Below, in pieces: positions 50,601 through 60,904 of a stretch of 64,000 nucleotides of DNA. The position numbers were made by a program, and so were the translations under genes. This stretch comes from Brachionus plicatilis. Lineage: Eukaryota > Rotifera > Eurotatoria > Ploima > Brachionidae. A model generated the notes under the pieces. It was not told where the DNA came from. It did not search any database and saw only the letters and a program-made list of their open reading frames with translations. Every line of letters starts with the position of its first letter. Position 1 is the stretch's first letter. The DNA lies in NCBI GenBank assembly GCA_010279815.1, contig QEOQ01000141.1:925322-989321 (forward strand), written 5' to 3'.

Positions 50601-53451
50601 ATTTAAAAAATTATTACCGCACGAAACAATTTCTAATAGAACATTTACTAATTAAAAGTATAATAAATTATATATTAAATAGTTACGGATTCATGCATTT
50701 TACTATTAGAAATTTGTGCCTCCAAATTTAAAATATTTTAAGTTACAAAAAAATTCAAATTAATTGAAAATTAGAATATGAAATTGAACTGAGAAAAAAT
50801 CAAATTTTTTTTTTTGAATTTAATTTATTTAAAAGAAAGTTTTTAAAAACTAAAAATTTATAAAAAAAAAGGAAAAAAAAAATTGATAAAAGAGAGGTCC
50901 TTGGATCAAACAATTCATAATAGATTTTATCAAACTAAAAAATTATTGAAATTACTCTTTTTTAGCAAAAAAGCAAGTACTGATTAAAATAAGGGGTATT
51001 ATTAATCGATCTCTTACATTATTTAAACGATCACTTAATAAAATATATTATTTTATTTTTTCTATCTATAATATTATTTATTCGATTAATTTGATTAATT
51101 AACTGTCTCTAATAATAAATATTTATGTATCCTGAGTTTTTTTGTCACTAAATTTACTGAAGATGAGTATGATTATGATGAATATAGCTCTTAACTTAAT
51201 TAATGAACAGTTGAAATTATCTCTTGTGAGAGTTTTTTTTTGTGGATATTTAAAGATGATCTAATGTGATCTAAGTTTTATCAAAGTATTGAAATGTCTG
51301 ATAGTGAATATCGAGTAGTTGATGACTATGTAACTTCTGAATCAGAATCTGAAGACGAGGTTCAAGAATCCAATAAAAAGAAAAGAACCAGGAAGAACTG
51401 GATCTATGAGAGAACATTCGACGATCAAGAAGCATCCAAAGACTGGTTAGATAATGAAAAAATTTGGTCTTCTCTGAAAAGTAGTGAAACTGAGGCCGAT
51501 TTAAGAGTTGATTATCGATACAACCTAGTTAAGAGAAAAGGACCTCAATGCGAAAGATAACAGAAGTAGAGGAAGAAACTCCACAAGAAACAGTTATACC
51601 AACAAAAAAGAACAAAAAAACAATTGATAAGGAAGCTGAAAAAGTAGTGCAAGCATCAACCAGCAGTGATATAAGTAAGAAAGTAGAAGCTCCACTAAAG
51701 AGAGGTAGAGGTAGACCAAGAAAAAACTTAAAAGATATTATTTTATTTGAAATTTTTTGAAATTTTCTATAATTCTTTTTTTTTAATCAATTTAATAAAT
51801 AAAAATAAGAGATACTTTAAGTAAAATTAGTTGCTGTTTTATTTAATTTAGGAGACAGATTAATAAATATAAGTTAAGGGTATTTAGTAAAATAAGAGAT
51901 AGAAAAATATTAGTGATCGATTAAGTAATTTTAGAGATCGATTAAATACCTCCCTTAAAATAAATTTCATTCAAATTTTAATTATAATTCAAAATTTCAA
52001 ACTATAACTATTTTTTCAACAAAAAAAATCTTAAAATATTTGACAAAAATTAACTATTATTTATCTTAAATTTTCTAGTTGCTTAAAAAAAATTATAATT
52101 ATTAAGAAAAAGGTTGATATAATTCAGAGAAAAACTTTCAGTCTATAACATTTAGAAACTTCAAAATATTTCTCTGTCTCATTTCCAGATTATTAATTAT
52201 TTATTTAATACTTTTTATTTTAAAATCGATATTTTTTTTAGCTGTGAAAAGTGTAATTCGTATTTGTACGATGAAGAGATAATGAGTGGATGGACCCTGA
52301 ATGATTCTGATTTGAACATAAAATGTCTTCGCTGCTCATATTCAATTGTGCCAAATATTTATATAAAAATAAAAGTAAAATTCAATTATTAATTGATAAT
52401 TTTATTTTTTATTATTGTAAGGATTTTGAAAAAATGAAAAAATTGTTAATACACAACAATGAAGATAGGGAATTAAATGATGAAAATAGCAAAATTGAAG
52501 CACATCCTTTTAATGAAGTTGATGGAACGAAAAAAAGTAAAATAAAAAGCCAAGCCGAGTGTCCAACAATAATAGAAACACACGAATTAACTGTTCAGTA
52601 TTTGAGCCCTTTGGTGATTCGAAAAGAACTAGAAAATATAATATTGAATGAAAATCAGGATAATGAGTATATTTGTTTTTTTGATGAAAATTTCATGCAG
52701 AATCACAGCATTATTTTTTGGAATTTGATTTGGTACTATAAGCGAATTGGAGTAGACTGTAGTTGCTTAGAAAATATTCTATTAAATCACAGAATTAAGC
52801 TACTGGCACAAAAAGAAAATTTAACAATAGAAGGAAACTATTTTGAATATAAAAACATTTTCTCCAATCTTTCTTTATGCGAGTATCATACTCATCCCTA
52901 TGTGCGCGTCTTTTGTTTGTGGGACAATTTAGACTTGCATAACCAGAAGCAAAACTTTGAAATTCCATTGTACATAAGTTGGTTGCGAAAAAACTACAAG
53001 AGTTTTCAGAATGATTCAAGATTTCGCTTGGTAACAGTTTTGAATCCAGATGATTTGATCAATATGAAAAAAACTAGCATTAACGATTCCGGTCTGTCAA
53101 AATTATTTGATTTAATTCTAAGAAATGTTAAAGACAATGAAATAACTGATCCATTTAGCAATCTAGTTAGAGACCGTTTTATAGCTAAAAGAAATTTTAA
53201 TAGTATTTATCGAGAAATTTTATTTTTGATAATTGTGGCATTAGAGAGAGAGCTAATAGATATTGGTAAGAATAAATATTTTTTAATATTAATTTTTTAA
53301 TTTTTTTTAAGACGCATTTGATACCGAGTATAAAGATGCATTCAAGAATTTAATAAGCAATAATATACTTAAGGAAAAATTAGTATTAGACCATCCACCG
53401 AATCATATAGCAGTTTGGTGTCGAAGATTGTTCAGCCCTTTGCTGGTTTAG
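41658..53451 (+). CDS. DENND4: DENN domain-containing protein 4 (DENND4/Crag family), Rab GEF
   Basis: Ten exons: 41658-42233, 43741-44459, 44516-44660, 45520-45613, 45663-45744, 46369-47548, 48772-50273, 52242-52374, 52422-53265, 53312-53451. All phases agree and give 1804 residues (human DENND4A about 1860). The N-terminal MABP-type region has [20 protein letters not shown]. The DENN module spans exons 2-6: [41 protein letters not shown], the [30 protein letters not shown] and [14 protein letters not shown] segments. A PPR-like patch begins exon 7 ([30 protein letters not shown]), followed by an acidic low-complexity region. A zinc-ribbon-like [21 protein letters not shown] is made across exons 7-8. 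DENND4 proteins are GEFs for Rab10 in polarised and basement-membrane secretion. Several long introns carry transposons. Confidence 0.95.
42234..43740 (+). other. DENND4 intron 1
   Basis: This 1.5-kb GT-AG intron is A/T-rich. It contains a complete 190-bp hAT-like MITE at 42536-42725 and no gene that I can support. Confidence 0.7.
42536..42725. mobile_element. 190-bp hAT-like MITE with perfect 8-bp duplication
   Basis: The ends are CAGAGTTGTTTAAAAG on the left and, inverted, CAGAGTTGTTTTAAAA on the right. The flanks carry a perfect direct repeat ATCAAATT (42528-42535, 42726-42733). The 8-bp duplication and CAGAG-type ends fit the hAT superfamily. There is no ORF. A related copy is in DENND4 intron 3 at 45129-45374. 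Confidence 0.85.
45129..45374. mobile_element. 246-bp hAT-like MITE, inverted relative to the intron 1 copy
   Basis: The ends CAGAGTTGTATAAAAGTC and, inverted, CAGAGTTGTAAAAGTCACAA match the copy at 42536. Shared interior blocks (gatctagcaaattt and its inverse; tggcaaatct and its inverse) show that it lies in the opposite orientation. The flanks ATATTAAG and GCATTAAG agree at 6 of 8 positions, an aged duplication. It sits in DENND4 intron 44661-45519. Confidence 0.8.
45745..46368 (+). other. DENND4 intron 5
   Basis: A 624-bp GT-AG intron, uniformly A/T-rich. I see no repeat termini or ORF in it. Confidence 0.6.
47898..48381. mobile_element. TIR element family A, short copy in DENND4 intron 6
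   Basis: The left end AACGTAATTATCCGAATTTA (then gtgacatgtc) and the right end (complement AACGTAATTATTCGAATTTA, then ttgacatgtc) form a TIR of about 30 bp. The interior matches the two ends of the long copy at 18223-19870. A further small inverted-repeat insertion at 48226-48342 is absent from the long copy. No ORF and no clear target duplication were found. Confidence 0.75.
48226..48342. mobile_element. 117-bp TA-flanked MITE nested in the family A short copy
   Basis: The arms (aatttaaaactaacttgttt on the left; its inverse aagttagttttaattttta on the right; and ttcctcgact mirrored by agtcgaggaa) surround a short hairpin loop, with TA on both sides. The long family A copy shows the uninterrupted site near 19820-19845, agagaactgttttttaaaga, so the insertion is supported by an empty-site comparison. 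Confidence 0.75.
50327..50373 (+). mobile_element. LINE-like 3' end: hairpin plus (TAA)n tail
   Basis: CGCCTACAAGGCG is a short perfect hairpin, followed by TTCATTGAATAAATAATAAT and more TAA repeats to about 50373. A terminal hairpin with a simple-repeat tail is typical of non-LTR retrotransposon or SINE 3' ends. No body is visible upstream, so this is a heavily 5'-truncated insertion in a DENND4 intron. Confidence 0.5.
50993..51954 (+). mobile_element. MULE-like element with 9-bp target duplication in DENND4 intron 7
   Basis: The inverted ends GGGGTATTATTAATCGATCT and, from the right, GGGAGGTATTTAATCGATCT continue as similar sequence for about 45 bp. The flanks are a perfect 9-bp repeat TTAAAATAA (50984-50992, 51955-51963), the Mutator-like hallmark. 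Inside is the ORF pair at 51294-51760. There is no MULE transposase core, so the element is non-autonomous. Confidence 0.85.
51294..51760 (+). CDS. FLYWCH-like/AT-hook ORF carried by the MULE-like element (frameshifted)
   Basis: ATG 51294 opens 88 codons: an acidic N-terminus ([20 protein letters not shown]), [20 protein letters not shown], then [18 protein letters not shown], ending TAA. The aromatic/W..W..Y.YN..K.kg.qC pattern resembles the DNA-binding N-terminal (FLYWCH or MULE all-beta) domain of MULE transposases. An overlapping frame from 51548 codes a linker and the AT-hook [13 protein letters not shown] single one-base shift would fuse both, so this is probably a decayed or frameshifted gene. 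A shorter relative is at 4514-4790. It lies in sense orientation within a DENND4 intron. Confidence 0.55.
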
Positions 53452-55107
53452 CAGAAAAAAACCGCCAATACTCAATACATCTGTAAATATGTAAAAATTT
53501 TAAATGTCGGGAATCAGGCAATTTAATGCGAAATTTTTATTTTTAAGCTTTGTTTTTCTATTTAATCAAACATCATTTGAATAAAAAGAGAATTTTAACT
53601 TTATTAACTGGACGTTTTATTTTGTTTGTTTTATTATAAATAAATTCATTAAAAATAAAAAAATTAATTTTTAATTCAGTTTTTTGTTACAATTTTTTCA
53701 ATCATAATTTTAATTTTCTATTTTTATCTTTTATCTTTTAATAAATGAGATAAAGAAGAATGTTTTATTCATTATTTAAATTTTTTAAATTAAAAAAAAC
53801 CTTAAATTTTGAGGATCTCTTAAAATGATAAATAATTTGAGAAAAATAAAACACTTTTTAAATTTTGTTTTTAAAAAAGGAATACGGTTTAACCGAAAAT
53901 GCTAGACTAGAACTGTCCTATTTTGATAATAAAAATTCAATCTTTGATCAAAAAAAAATTTATACCACGGAAAATTTCCTTTATTCGTTATCTTTTGATG
54001 GTTTTGATAAAATGAATCTAAGTTAGGGTTGTCATTGTAGCACTTAAAAAACTTAGTTGATTTAAATTTCGATTTTATCTCTTTAACAATGAAGTGACCT
54101 GATTAGATAAAAATTTACTGGTTTTAAGGAAATTCAAAATTTTAAAAATATGAAATTTTTAATCATTTAAATACCACTCTAATGTGTTCCATATAAGCTA
54201 AACAATTATTTATATTTTTTTAATTCGGAAATAAAATAAATGAAGAATCTTTTAAACACATTTTTCTATGATGATTGATTGCGATCGCATTATTATCTTA
54301 CTGAAAAAAGATCCATAAAAGATAGCAATAATTCTATCTCAAGTATTCTTGCTACCCAAAGCAACTTGGATCTCTCTTTCTAAATGGCAGAAAATCAAAG
54401 ATTTCAAAGATGAAGCCTTTTTAATAAATCATTATTTTGGCAAGTTGCTGCGAGTATCTTTCTTGATAAGCTTAATTGCTTTCAGATATTAGCTTAATAG
54501 CGACTGTATAAAAGAAAGAGAATCTGAAAAATTCTAAGGTTTAAGAGAGTCGTTTATTCGTTTAAAAACTCATTTTTTAACACTGGCTTTATTAATTAAT
54601 TCTAGAAATGCCAAAAAGCTAGAATCATCATCTTTAATTACCCCAACTGTGATAGAGTTAAATAACTCATCGTCATTTTGTAATTGTTTATTTATGTTTT
54701 ACAAATTTAAACATTCAGATGATAAGTTTATAGATTATACACAGGCTTCACACCAGCACAAATTTTAATATAAATTCGAAAGAATAAAATTTAAATTTCG
54801 TTTTGAAGCATGGTGTTGGTAATTGTTGCAAGTACCAAAAAAGGAAGTCTTTAGTCAAAATACAAAAGTGTAAAGATTTTCAGAATTTTTTTGATCAGAA
54901 TTAATAAATACGTTTAAATTATTAATTGTTTAGTTGTTAATTGGAAAAAAATTTTTTTTTTCTTTAGTTTTGAAATGAAAGATTTCAGAAAATCAAAAAA
55001 ATTAGACTAGAGAACTTATTTTATTTAAACTTTATTTACTCTATTGTTAAATTCTTTATTTTCGTTAAAATTTAAATTTAATAATCTAATTTTTTTTAGA
55101 TTAATCA
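53452..55107. other. Spacer downstream of DENND4
   Basis: It contains the DENND4 3' UTR region and A/T-rich sequence. A somewhat G/C-richer part at 54240-54500 has short open stretches but no frame that I can assign. Confidence 0.4.
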
Positions 55108-55327
55108 ATGAAAATGTCCAGATCAATTTTTCTAATTCTTATAATAAATATTTGTATGAAAATTTCAATTTGTTTTAATTTAATCGAACACGGGTGTTCG
55201 GCATATGATTGCAAGCGAATGTGCTTGAATTCGAATTTTATCTTGCCAACACCGGGTGATAATGGTTTTAAACTCGAAATCGAAGGAATCAGAGATGAAA
55301 AGTATATACCGGAAAGAGTATACAAAG
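55108..55327 (+). CDS. Signal peptide plus Reeler-like N-terminal exon, gene incomplete
   Basis: ATG 55108 opens MKMSRSIFLILIINICMKIS, a convincing signal peptide. Then come CSAYDCKRMC and GDNGFKLEIEG..DEKYIPERVYKG, which has the pattern of the start of a Reeler domain (G.......I...g...Y.PG..Y.V), as in F-spondin, reelin or FRRS1. The exon ends in phase 1 at a GT donor (GTTAGT). I could not find the next exon in the window, so it is either far away (with PITP nested in the intron) or the gene is broken. A TTTTTTTTAG acceptor-like site lies 8 bp before the ATG. Being a single short exon, the family call is tentative. Confidence 0.4.
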
Positions 55328-57470
55328 GTTAGTCAATTTTTTTCATTCATTAATTATTTAATTTTTAAAAAGTTTTAACTTAAACATTACTTGTCACTTA
55401 CAATCTCTTGAGTTTTGATCAAAATGCATTTTGTTACTGTTTTGAATAATAATTAATTAAAAAACTAATAAATAGCAATTATTTTGTACAATGATCATGA
55501 TCGATTATTTAAAAGATTGATCTAAAAATAAAACTTGACTTGAAATTATTGCATACATTTTTTTTTTACTATTTTAATACAGTGAGAATATGCATAATAA
55601 AAATTGCTGTCTTTAATATTTTTTTCCAATTTTTTTAAATAAAATAAATTTTTTTGTCATTTATTGAACAAAAATTGTAAATATTAAATGAGTTAAAGGT
55701 TTTTAGTTTTTCAGTTTTGAAAAATCTGAAATATATTTTTGATTTAACCACTTATTTTCGAAATTTATACCTAAAATTTTATTAGATTTTCTGCTTAATT
55801 TATCATATTTAAAATTATAAATTTCCATTCTTAAATTTATTAAACCGACTTCATTTTCTAGAAAATTAAATTATAATTTAACAATTTAAGAAATTTTCTT
55901 GGTATTTTTGGGTAATCTAAGGAACCAAAAACAAAAAAATTCTTACCAATATTTTGCTTAAATAATTTTGATTTAGCAAATTGCATATTTTTTTTTAATT
56001 CAGTCAAAAAATAGTTTTCGATACTATAATTTTATCAACTAGATATTATGTGGCTAGTATACTAAACTTTTGTTTTTCATCATATTTTCTTCGTTAAAAG
56101 GAAATATTTTATTTTTTTTTTAATAATTTTTTGAGCATAATTTTGTGTTTATATCAAATAATTTCAAAGGAATTTTAAATGTAAAACGTAGAATAATTTA
56201 TGATAAAGATAATCAGTCGACTTTTCCCCGAAAAAAAAATGAAAATTTTTTAAAACTTCAATTTAGTTTAATTGGCAATTTTGAGTATGTTTCATCTAAC
56301 CAGAATATTTTAAGAATTTATTTTCCTTCTAGAACCAAGGCGAAATTCATCACATGTTTTAAATTGTGATCAATTGTATAATTTATTATCTAATGCTAAT
56401 ATGTCAGGATGAAAGCGATTTGCAGGATTTATTTCCATAGAATTAATAGAATTTTTTTCCTAAATTTTTAAACAAATTTTTTTTTTACCTGTAATCGTGT
56501 GATAATACCATAAAATTTTCCTTAGTTACATATTTTAGTTACCAGAATAGAAAGAATAAATAGAAAATAGAAAACAGCTTTAAAAAGTCAACAAAAATTA
56601 GTTAATTGGATAATTTTGGCATTTTTAACACCAAAATGAAGCTTGGGATGAAATTCTCCCTACTTATTATTTTGTTATTTTAGACTATTCTCGATCATAT
56701 GATTAAAAATTTTAGTTAATCACAATATTTCAAATAATAAATTAGAATAAAGGTTTCTTAATGTTTTTTTGATAGCTATGATTCAAATTTCTTAAATTTA
56801 AATTCAATTTTTATCTATGAAAAATAAGGTTGATTATTGACAAACATCAACAAATTCAAGGCGTAGGAAGAAAAGGATTCAGATAAACTCAAAAAATACC
56901 ACGTTAGTACTACTAATATCTATCTCTATAATCTTTAAATATCTAGGTAAAATTAGTAAAGTCAAAGCAATTCTTTAGGCAAAACCTTCCATAAATTATA
57001 TAATTATCTAAATTCAATAAAAATAAGGTTTCTTTGTATCATTTATTTGCCTTAGAATTAAAGACACAGATGATTTGATTTAATTGAGTTCTTAACTAAT
57101 TAAAAAAAAATTAAATTTTAATGTAATTATGAATAATGGTTGAGTAACAATAAAAAAAAATGAATATTTTATAAAAATTTCTTCAAGGTATAGATTTAGG
57201 TAAGCTTATTTTTGTAAGAAAAGTTCATAATTTAATTGTTGCTGGGCTTTCGATTTTTTTAAAACAAGTAATTGTTAAATGATTTCTCATTGGCATAGTT
57301 ACTGTTCTTTCAAAAAAAATTAAATTTGACAATTTAATTTATCATAACCTCTACAAGTTTTAAATTTTTAAAAGTTGGCCTTTCGTGTTCACATTTCTAT
57401 CTTTTTTTTTAATCAAAAATATTAGATTATTTTCTAAATTGGTGCAATTAAGATTAAATTTTGAGTAAAA
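55328..57470. other. A/T-rich stretch, possible intron or spacer
   Basis: About 2.1 kb between the Reeler-like exon and PITP. The open frame at 56145-56369 has no signal, domain or codon pattern that I can support. I found no repeat termini. Confidence 0.4.
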
Positions 57471-58505
57471 ATGAAAATAATCGAGTATCGTATATTGATG
57501 CCTCTGACTCTCGAAGAGAATTTGATCGGTCAACTATGGTCATTTTCAGAGATAAGCCGCGAAAATACTGGAGGAGGCGAAGGAGTCGAAATTCTGGTCA
57601 ACTCACTATTTGATCTTCCATTAGACTCTAATGGGTCTCTCATCTATTCAAAATTGCCTGAATATGAAGACTTAGATTCGCAAGTAAATGGTTCGAAAAA
57701 GCCCAAAAAAGAAGCCAAAAAAGATGAAAGGAGCAAATCATTGGAAAGATCTGATTTGGCCAACATGGGATCCCAAAATCATTTGCATCAGAGTAAAACA
57801 TTCAACGGAATTTTGAACAAGGAATCGAACTCAGAAGCTTCCAATTATAACCATGATATGACAAAATATGGACAGTACACTCACAAATTGTACAGAATGG
57901 CTTCCAAATTGCCTTGGTTTGTCAGAAAGCTTCTTCCAAAAGATTCAACTCTGATACATGAAAAATCATGGAACATGTACCCGAATGTTAAAACTGTCCT
58001 AACCAACGAATATTTTAAATCAAATATTCGTATTGAGTTGGATACAATTACCCGTGAAGTGAAAAATGGAAATTTTGAGCACAATGTCCACAAATTGACA
58101 CAGGAACAATTGGAAAAACGAGAGATAGTTTACATAGATATTGCTGAAAAGCTGTCCAATGATAACAGTAACGAAGATCCGTCCATTTTTAAATCGAAAA
58201 AAACCGGAAGAGGTCCCCTTGTGCCTGGTGAATGGTACAAAAATCACCAACCATTAATTTGTTGTTATAAATTAGTTACGGCTGAAATAAAATTGTTCGG
58301 GTTGCAGACAAAATGCGAGAACTACCTCAAAACCATGTATAAGCAATTGTTTGCCATATTTCATCGTCAGGTTTTTTGTTGGATTGATAAATGGCATGGC
58401 ATAACAATAGAACAGGTCCGAAAAATTGAATATGAGCTGGCCAAGGAACTTTTGTCTAAAATTGATCAAGGTGAATTGTCCAGAAATCAGTTGGTAAACG
58501 AATAG
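57471..58505 (+). CDS. PITPNA: Class I phosphatidylinositol transfer protein (PITPα/β-like) with large insert
   Basis: One intronless frame of 344 residues; usual class I PITPs are near 270. Order: MKIIEYRILMPLTLEENLIG, GGGEGVEILVN, then about 80 extra residues (52-132, Lys/Glu/Ser/Asn-rich), then YGQYTHKLYRM, IHEKSWNMYPN, VLTNEYF, ENVHKL-like NVHKLTQEQ, VYIDIAEKL, KTGRGPLVPGEW, CCYKLVTAEIKLFGLQ, and FHRQVFCWIDKWHGITIEQV. The inositol-headgroup Thr/Lys of YTHK (137, 139) and the Asn of LTNEY (179) are kept. The protein exchanges PI and PC between membranes. The match is to the class I alpha/beta group rather than RdgB. The lack of introns in a gene of this size could mean a retrocopy, but the frame is intact. 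The symbol marks the family, not proven orthology. Confidence 0.9.
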   Translation: MKIIEYRILMPLTLEENLIGQLWSFSEISRENTGGGEGVEILVNSLFDLPLDSNGSLIYSKLPEYEDLDSQVNGSKKPKKEAKKDERSKSLERSDLANMGSQNHLHQSKTFNGILNKESNSEASNYNHDMTKYGQYTHKLYRMASKLPWFVRKLLPKDSTLIHEKSWNMYPNVKTVLTNEYFKSNIRIELDTITREVKNGNFEHNVHKLTQEQLEKREIVYIDIAEKLSNDNSNEDPSIFKSKKTGRGPLVPGEWYKNHQPLICCYKLVTAEIKLFGLQTKCENYLKTMYKQLFAIFHRQVFCWIDKWHGITIEQVRKIEYELAKELLSKIDQGELSRNQLVNE

Positions 58506-60898
58506 TTGGATTGAGTTGTTTAAATAGATAAAATTCACCAGTGATTTTTAATTACTCTGTGCAAATAATTTATTTAAGTCTGTTTACATGAAACGAAATT
58601 TTAAATTAAAAATAAAACTGATATTAACTCAGGCAGCTGAAAAAGCTTTAGATCAACTGACAAATTTTTTATTTAAATTTTGTGGACTCATGACTTTACA
58701 ATTCCAATTCTTTCCTTGTTACGATCTAAAAATTTCGCAACAGATTTTCTAGATGCTAATTTTTTAGATAAATTTTTAAAATTTATATTTTTAGTTTTAT
58801 ATTTTTAAAATAAACATTATATACTAAAAAATATTTTATTAAACTTGTTGCTTGAGATAATAAAGTCTGGGGATTAAAATTTAAAAATGGATATTTTAAA
58901 CTAATAATTTCCGTTTGTATTTTAATTTATTCAGTAAAATTTTAAATGAAAATGTTATAAAATATAACTGTTTTAATATTCACCATATTTACTGGATTGT
59001 TTCAATTTAAAGTAAATGTTTAACTATTGAATAATTTGAAAACTTTTTTTAAATTAAAAAAAAAAATTCCTACGTTAAGCTTAGATTTATAAAATAGTTT
59101 AAAATAGCCTCCGTAATTTTTAATTTCAAAAAAATATATAAAAAATTTTGATTGAAATCAAATCAAATTATAAGAGTAAAAATAGTCGTAATATTTATTG
59201 TTTGAAATTTTGAATTTTAGTCTTTGAAATTTTTAAATACACAAAATTGCTTGTTATTTTTAATTTCTTTAGCTCTTTTTATTTTCACTTTGAATGTATT
59301 TTTATTTATTTTTATATTTTTATGATCATAGTGAATAAAAAATAATAAATTAAAAATTTCAAAAATTCTATTTTTTAGCAAAAAAAAAAGATTTAAAAGA
59401 TGAATGTTACATCTTAAAAATAAAATTGATTAAATTCTAGTGTTTCTTAGTCATATTAGATTATATTTTAAAAGAGCATTTTTTATTGTTTAGAAGTTTC
59501 GAAGAACAAAAATAGATTAGAAAAAAACATTTTATATGAAATCTAAAGCTTTTTTTTGAAATCTAATTCTTAAATTTAAATTTCTTACATCTAAAATTTT
59601 GATTTTTAATCTTCATCGCGATATTTAATCTTAATTAAATTTAAAATCGGTTATTATCATAATCTAGTTTAATTATTATGTTTAAAAAAAAAATAAAAAG
59701 ATAATGAATTGGCAAATTTAAATGATACAAAAATTACTTTGTTCGTTAATAAATTTAATTAAGCTAGCTTTTAAGATTTTTTTATTTAAAATAAATGCCT
59801 GAAAGAACCAAAGCTCAATGATCAATAGAATTAAATCATAAGATTCAATGTGTTGGCAAAAAAATTAATTATTTACTTAGCATTTTTTTAATTTTTTTTA
59901 CTTAACAATCAATTATTAAAAAAATATGCAATTTTTTTATTAAAATTTAGTTCTTAATTTGCATGTGAATAATAGACAATTAAAACTCAATTCAATTAAT
60001 AGTGATTTTTCAATTTTTGATATAATAAAACATAGATTTTAATCAAAAAAATTTTTAATTTTATTTTGAATAAAGTTAAAAGGTTTATCTTAATTATGAT
60101 ACATGAATAGAATTTAATTTTTAAATCTGTATGAATATATTGTTAAAAGTCTTTCTAAATAAAATGTTCTATTTTTTTAAGTGAGGATAATAATTAAATA
60201 AAAACAATTAATCATTTTTTTGATGGTTTAATAAAAATTAGCAAAATTTTTTGTAAGGCTAGTAAACCGGTTTTTATTTTCAAACCAATTTTAGAACGGG
60301 CTTAAAATCGGTTCAGCCAGTTTTTAAAGAGTATTTTAAGAATTTCAAATTAATGAAAAAACTTTTAAATTTTTGTTGTTGACCCTCTCACTCCGAGTGT
60401 TGAACGGTGATAGCTACGAACAAAACAAACATCTTACTAGATATTTTCGGGATTGAAGATTACGAATTTGATATCGAAATGGCAGGTTATCGATAAAATT
60501 AGCTCATAAGTTTAGTCCAAAATTAGACACTTTTCTGAATCTCACAAAATAGTTTAAAAACCAAATAAAATTTTGTTAAAATCGTAATAAACGTATTAAA
60601 ATTAAAAAGAAAATGTGTTCGGTTCAAATATTTTTTTATGGTTAATAATTCAAAAAATTATATTTTTTGGGCTATTAAGGTCTAATGATTGTCCTCATGT
60701 TCGGAAATTTATGATGATGGTAATTCAAAAATGAAGTTTATTTAATTAAAAAAGTTTTTGAACATGATACATGAGTATGTAGTAAGGTGAATTTTTAGAA
60801 CACATTTATAAAAAAAGGGAATATGGGTTGTAAAAATGGATATTTTTTTTGATTCTACAGCCAAAATAAATATGGGATCAGTTAAAATCTAATTTTTT
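58506..60898. other. Long gene-free A/T-rich stretch
   Basis: A polyadenylation signal AATAAA at 58611 suits PITP. Beyond it I see no ORF, RNA gene or repeat termini. A short run near 60260-60325 repeats aaccggtttt and its inverse-like aaaatcggtt loosely. Confidence 0.4.
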
Positions 60899-60904
60899 AA
60901 GGGT

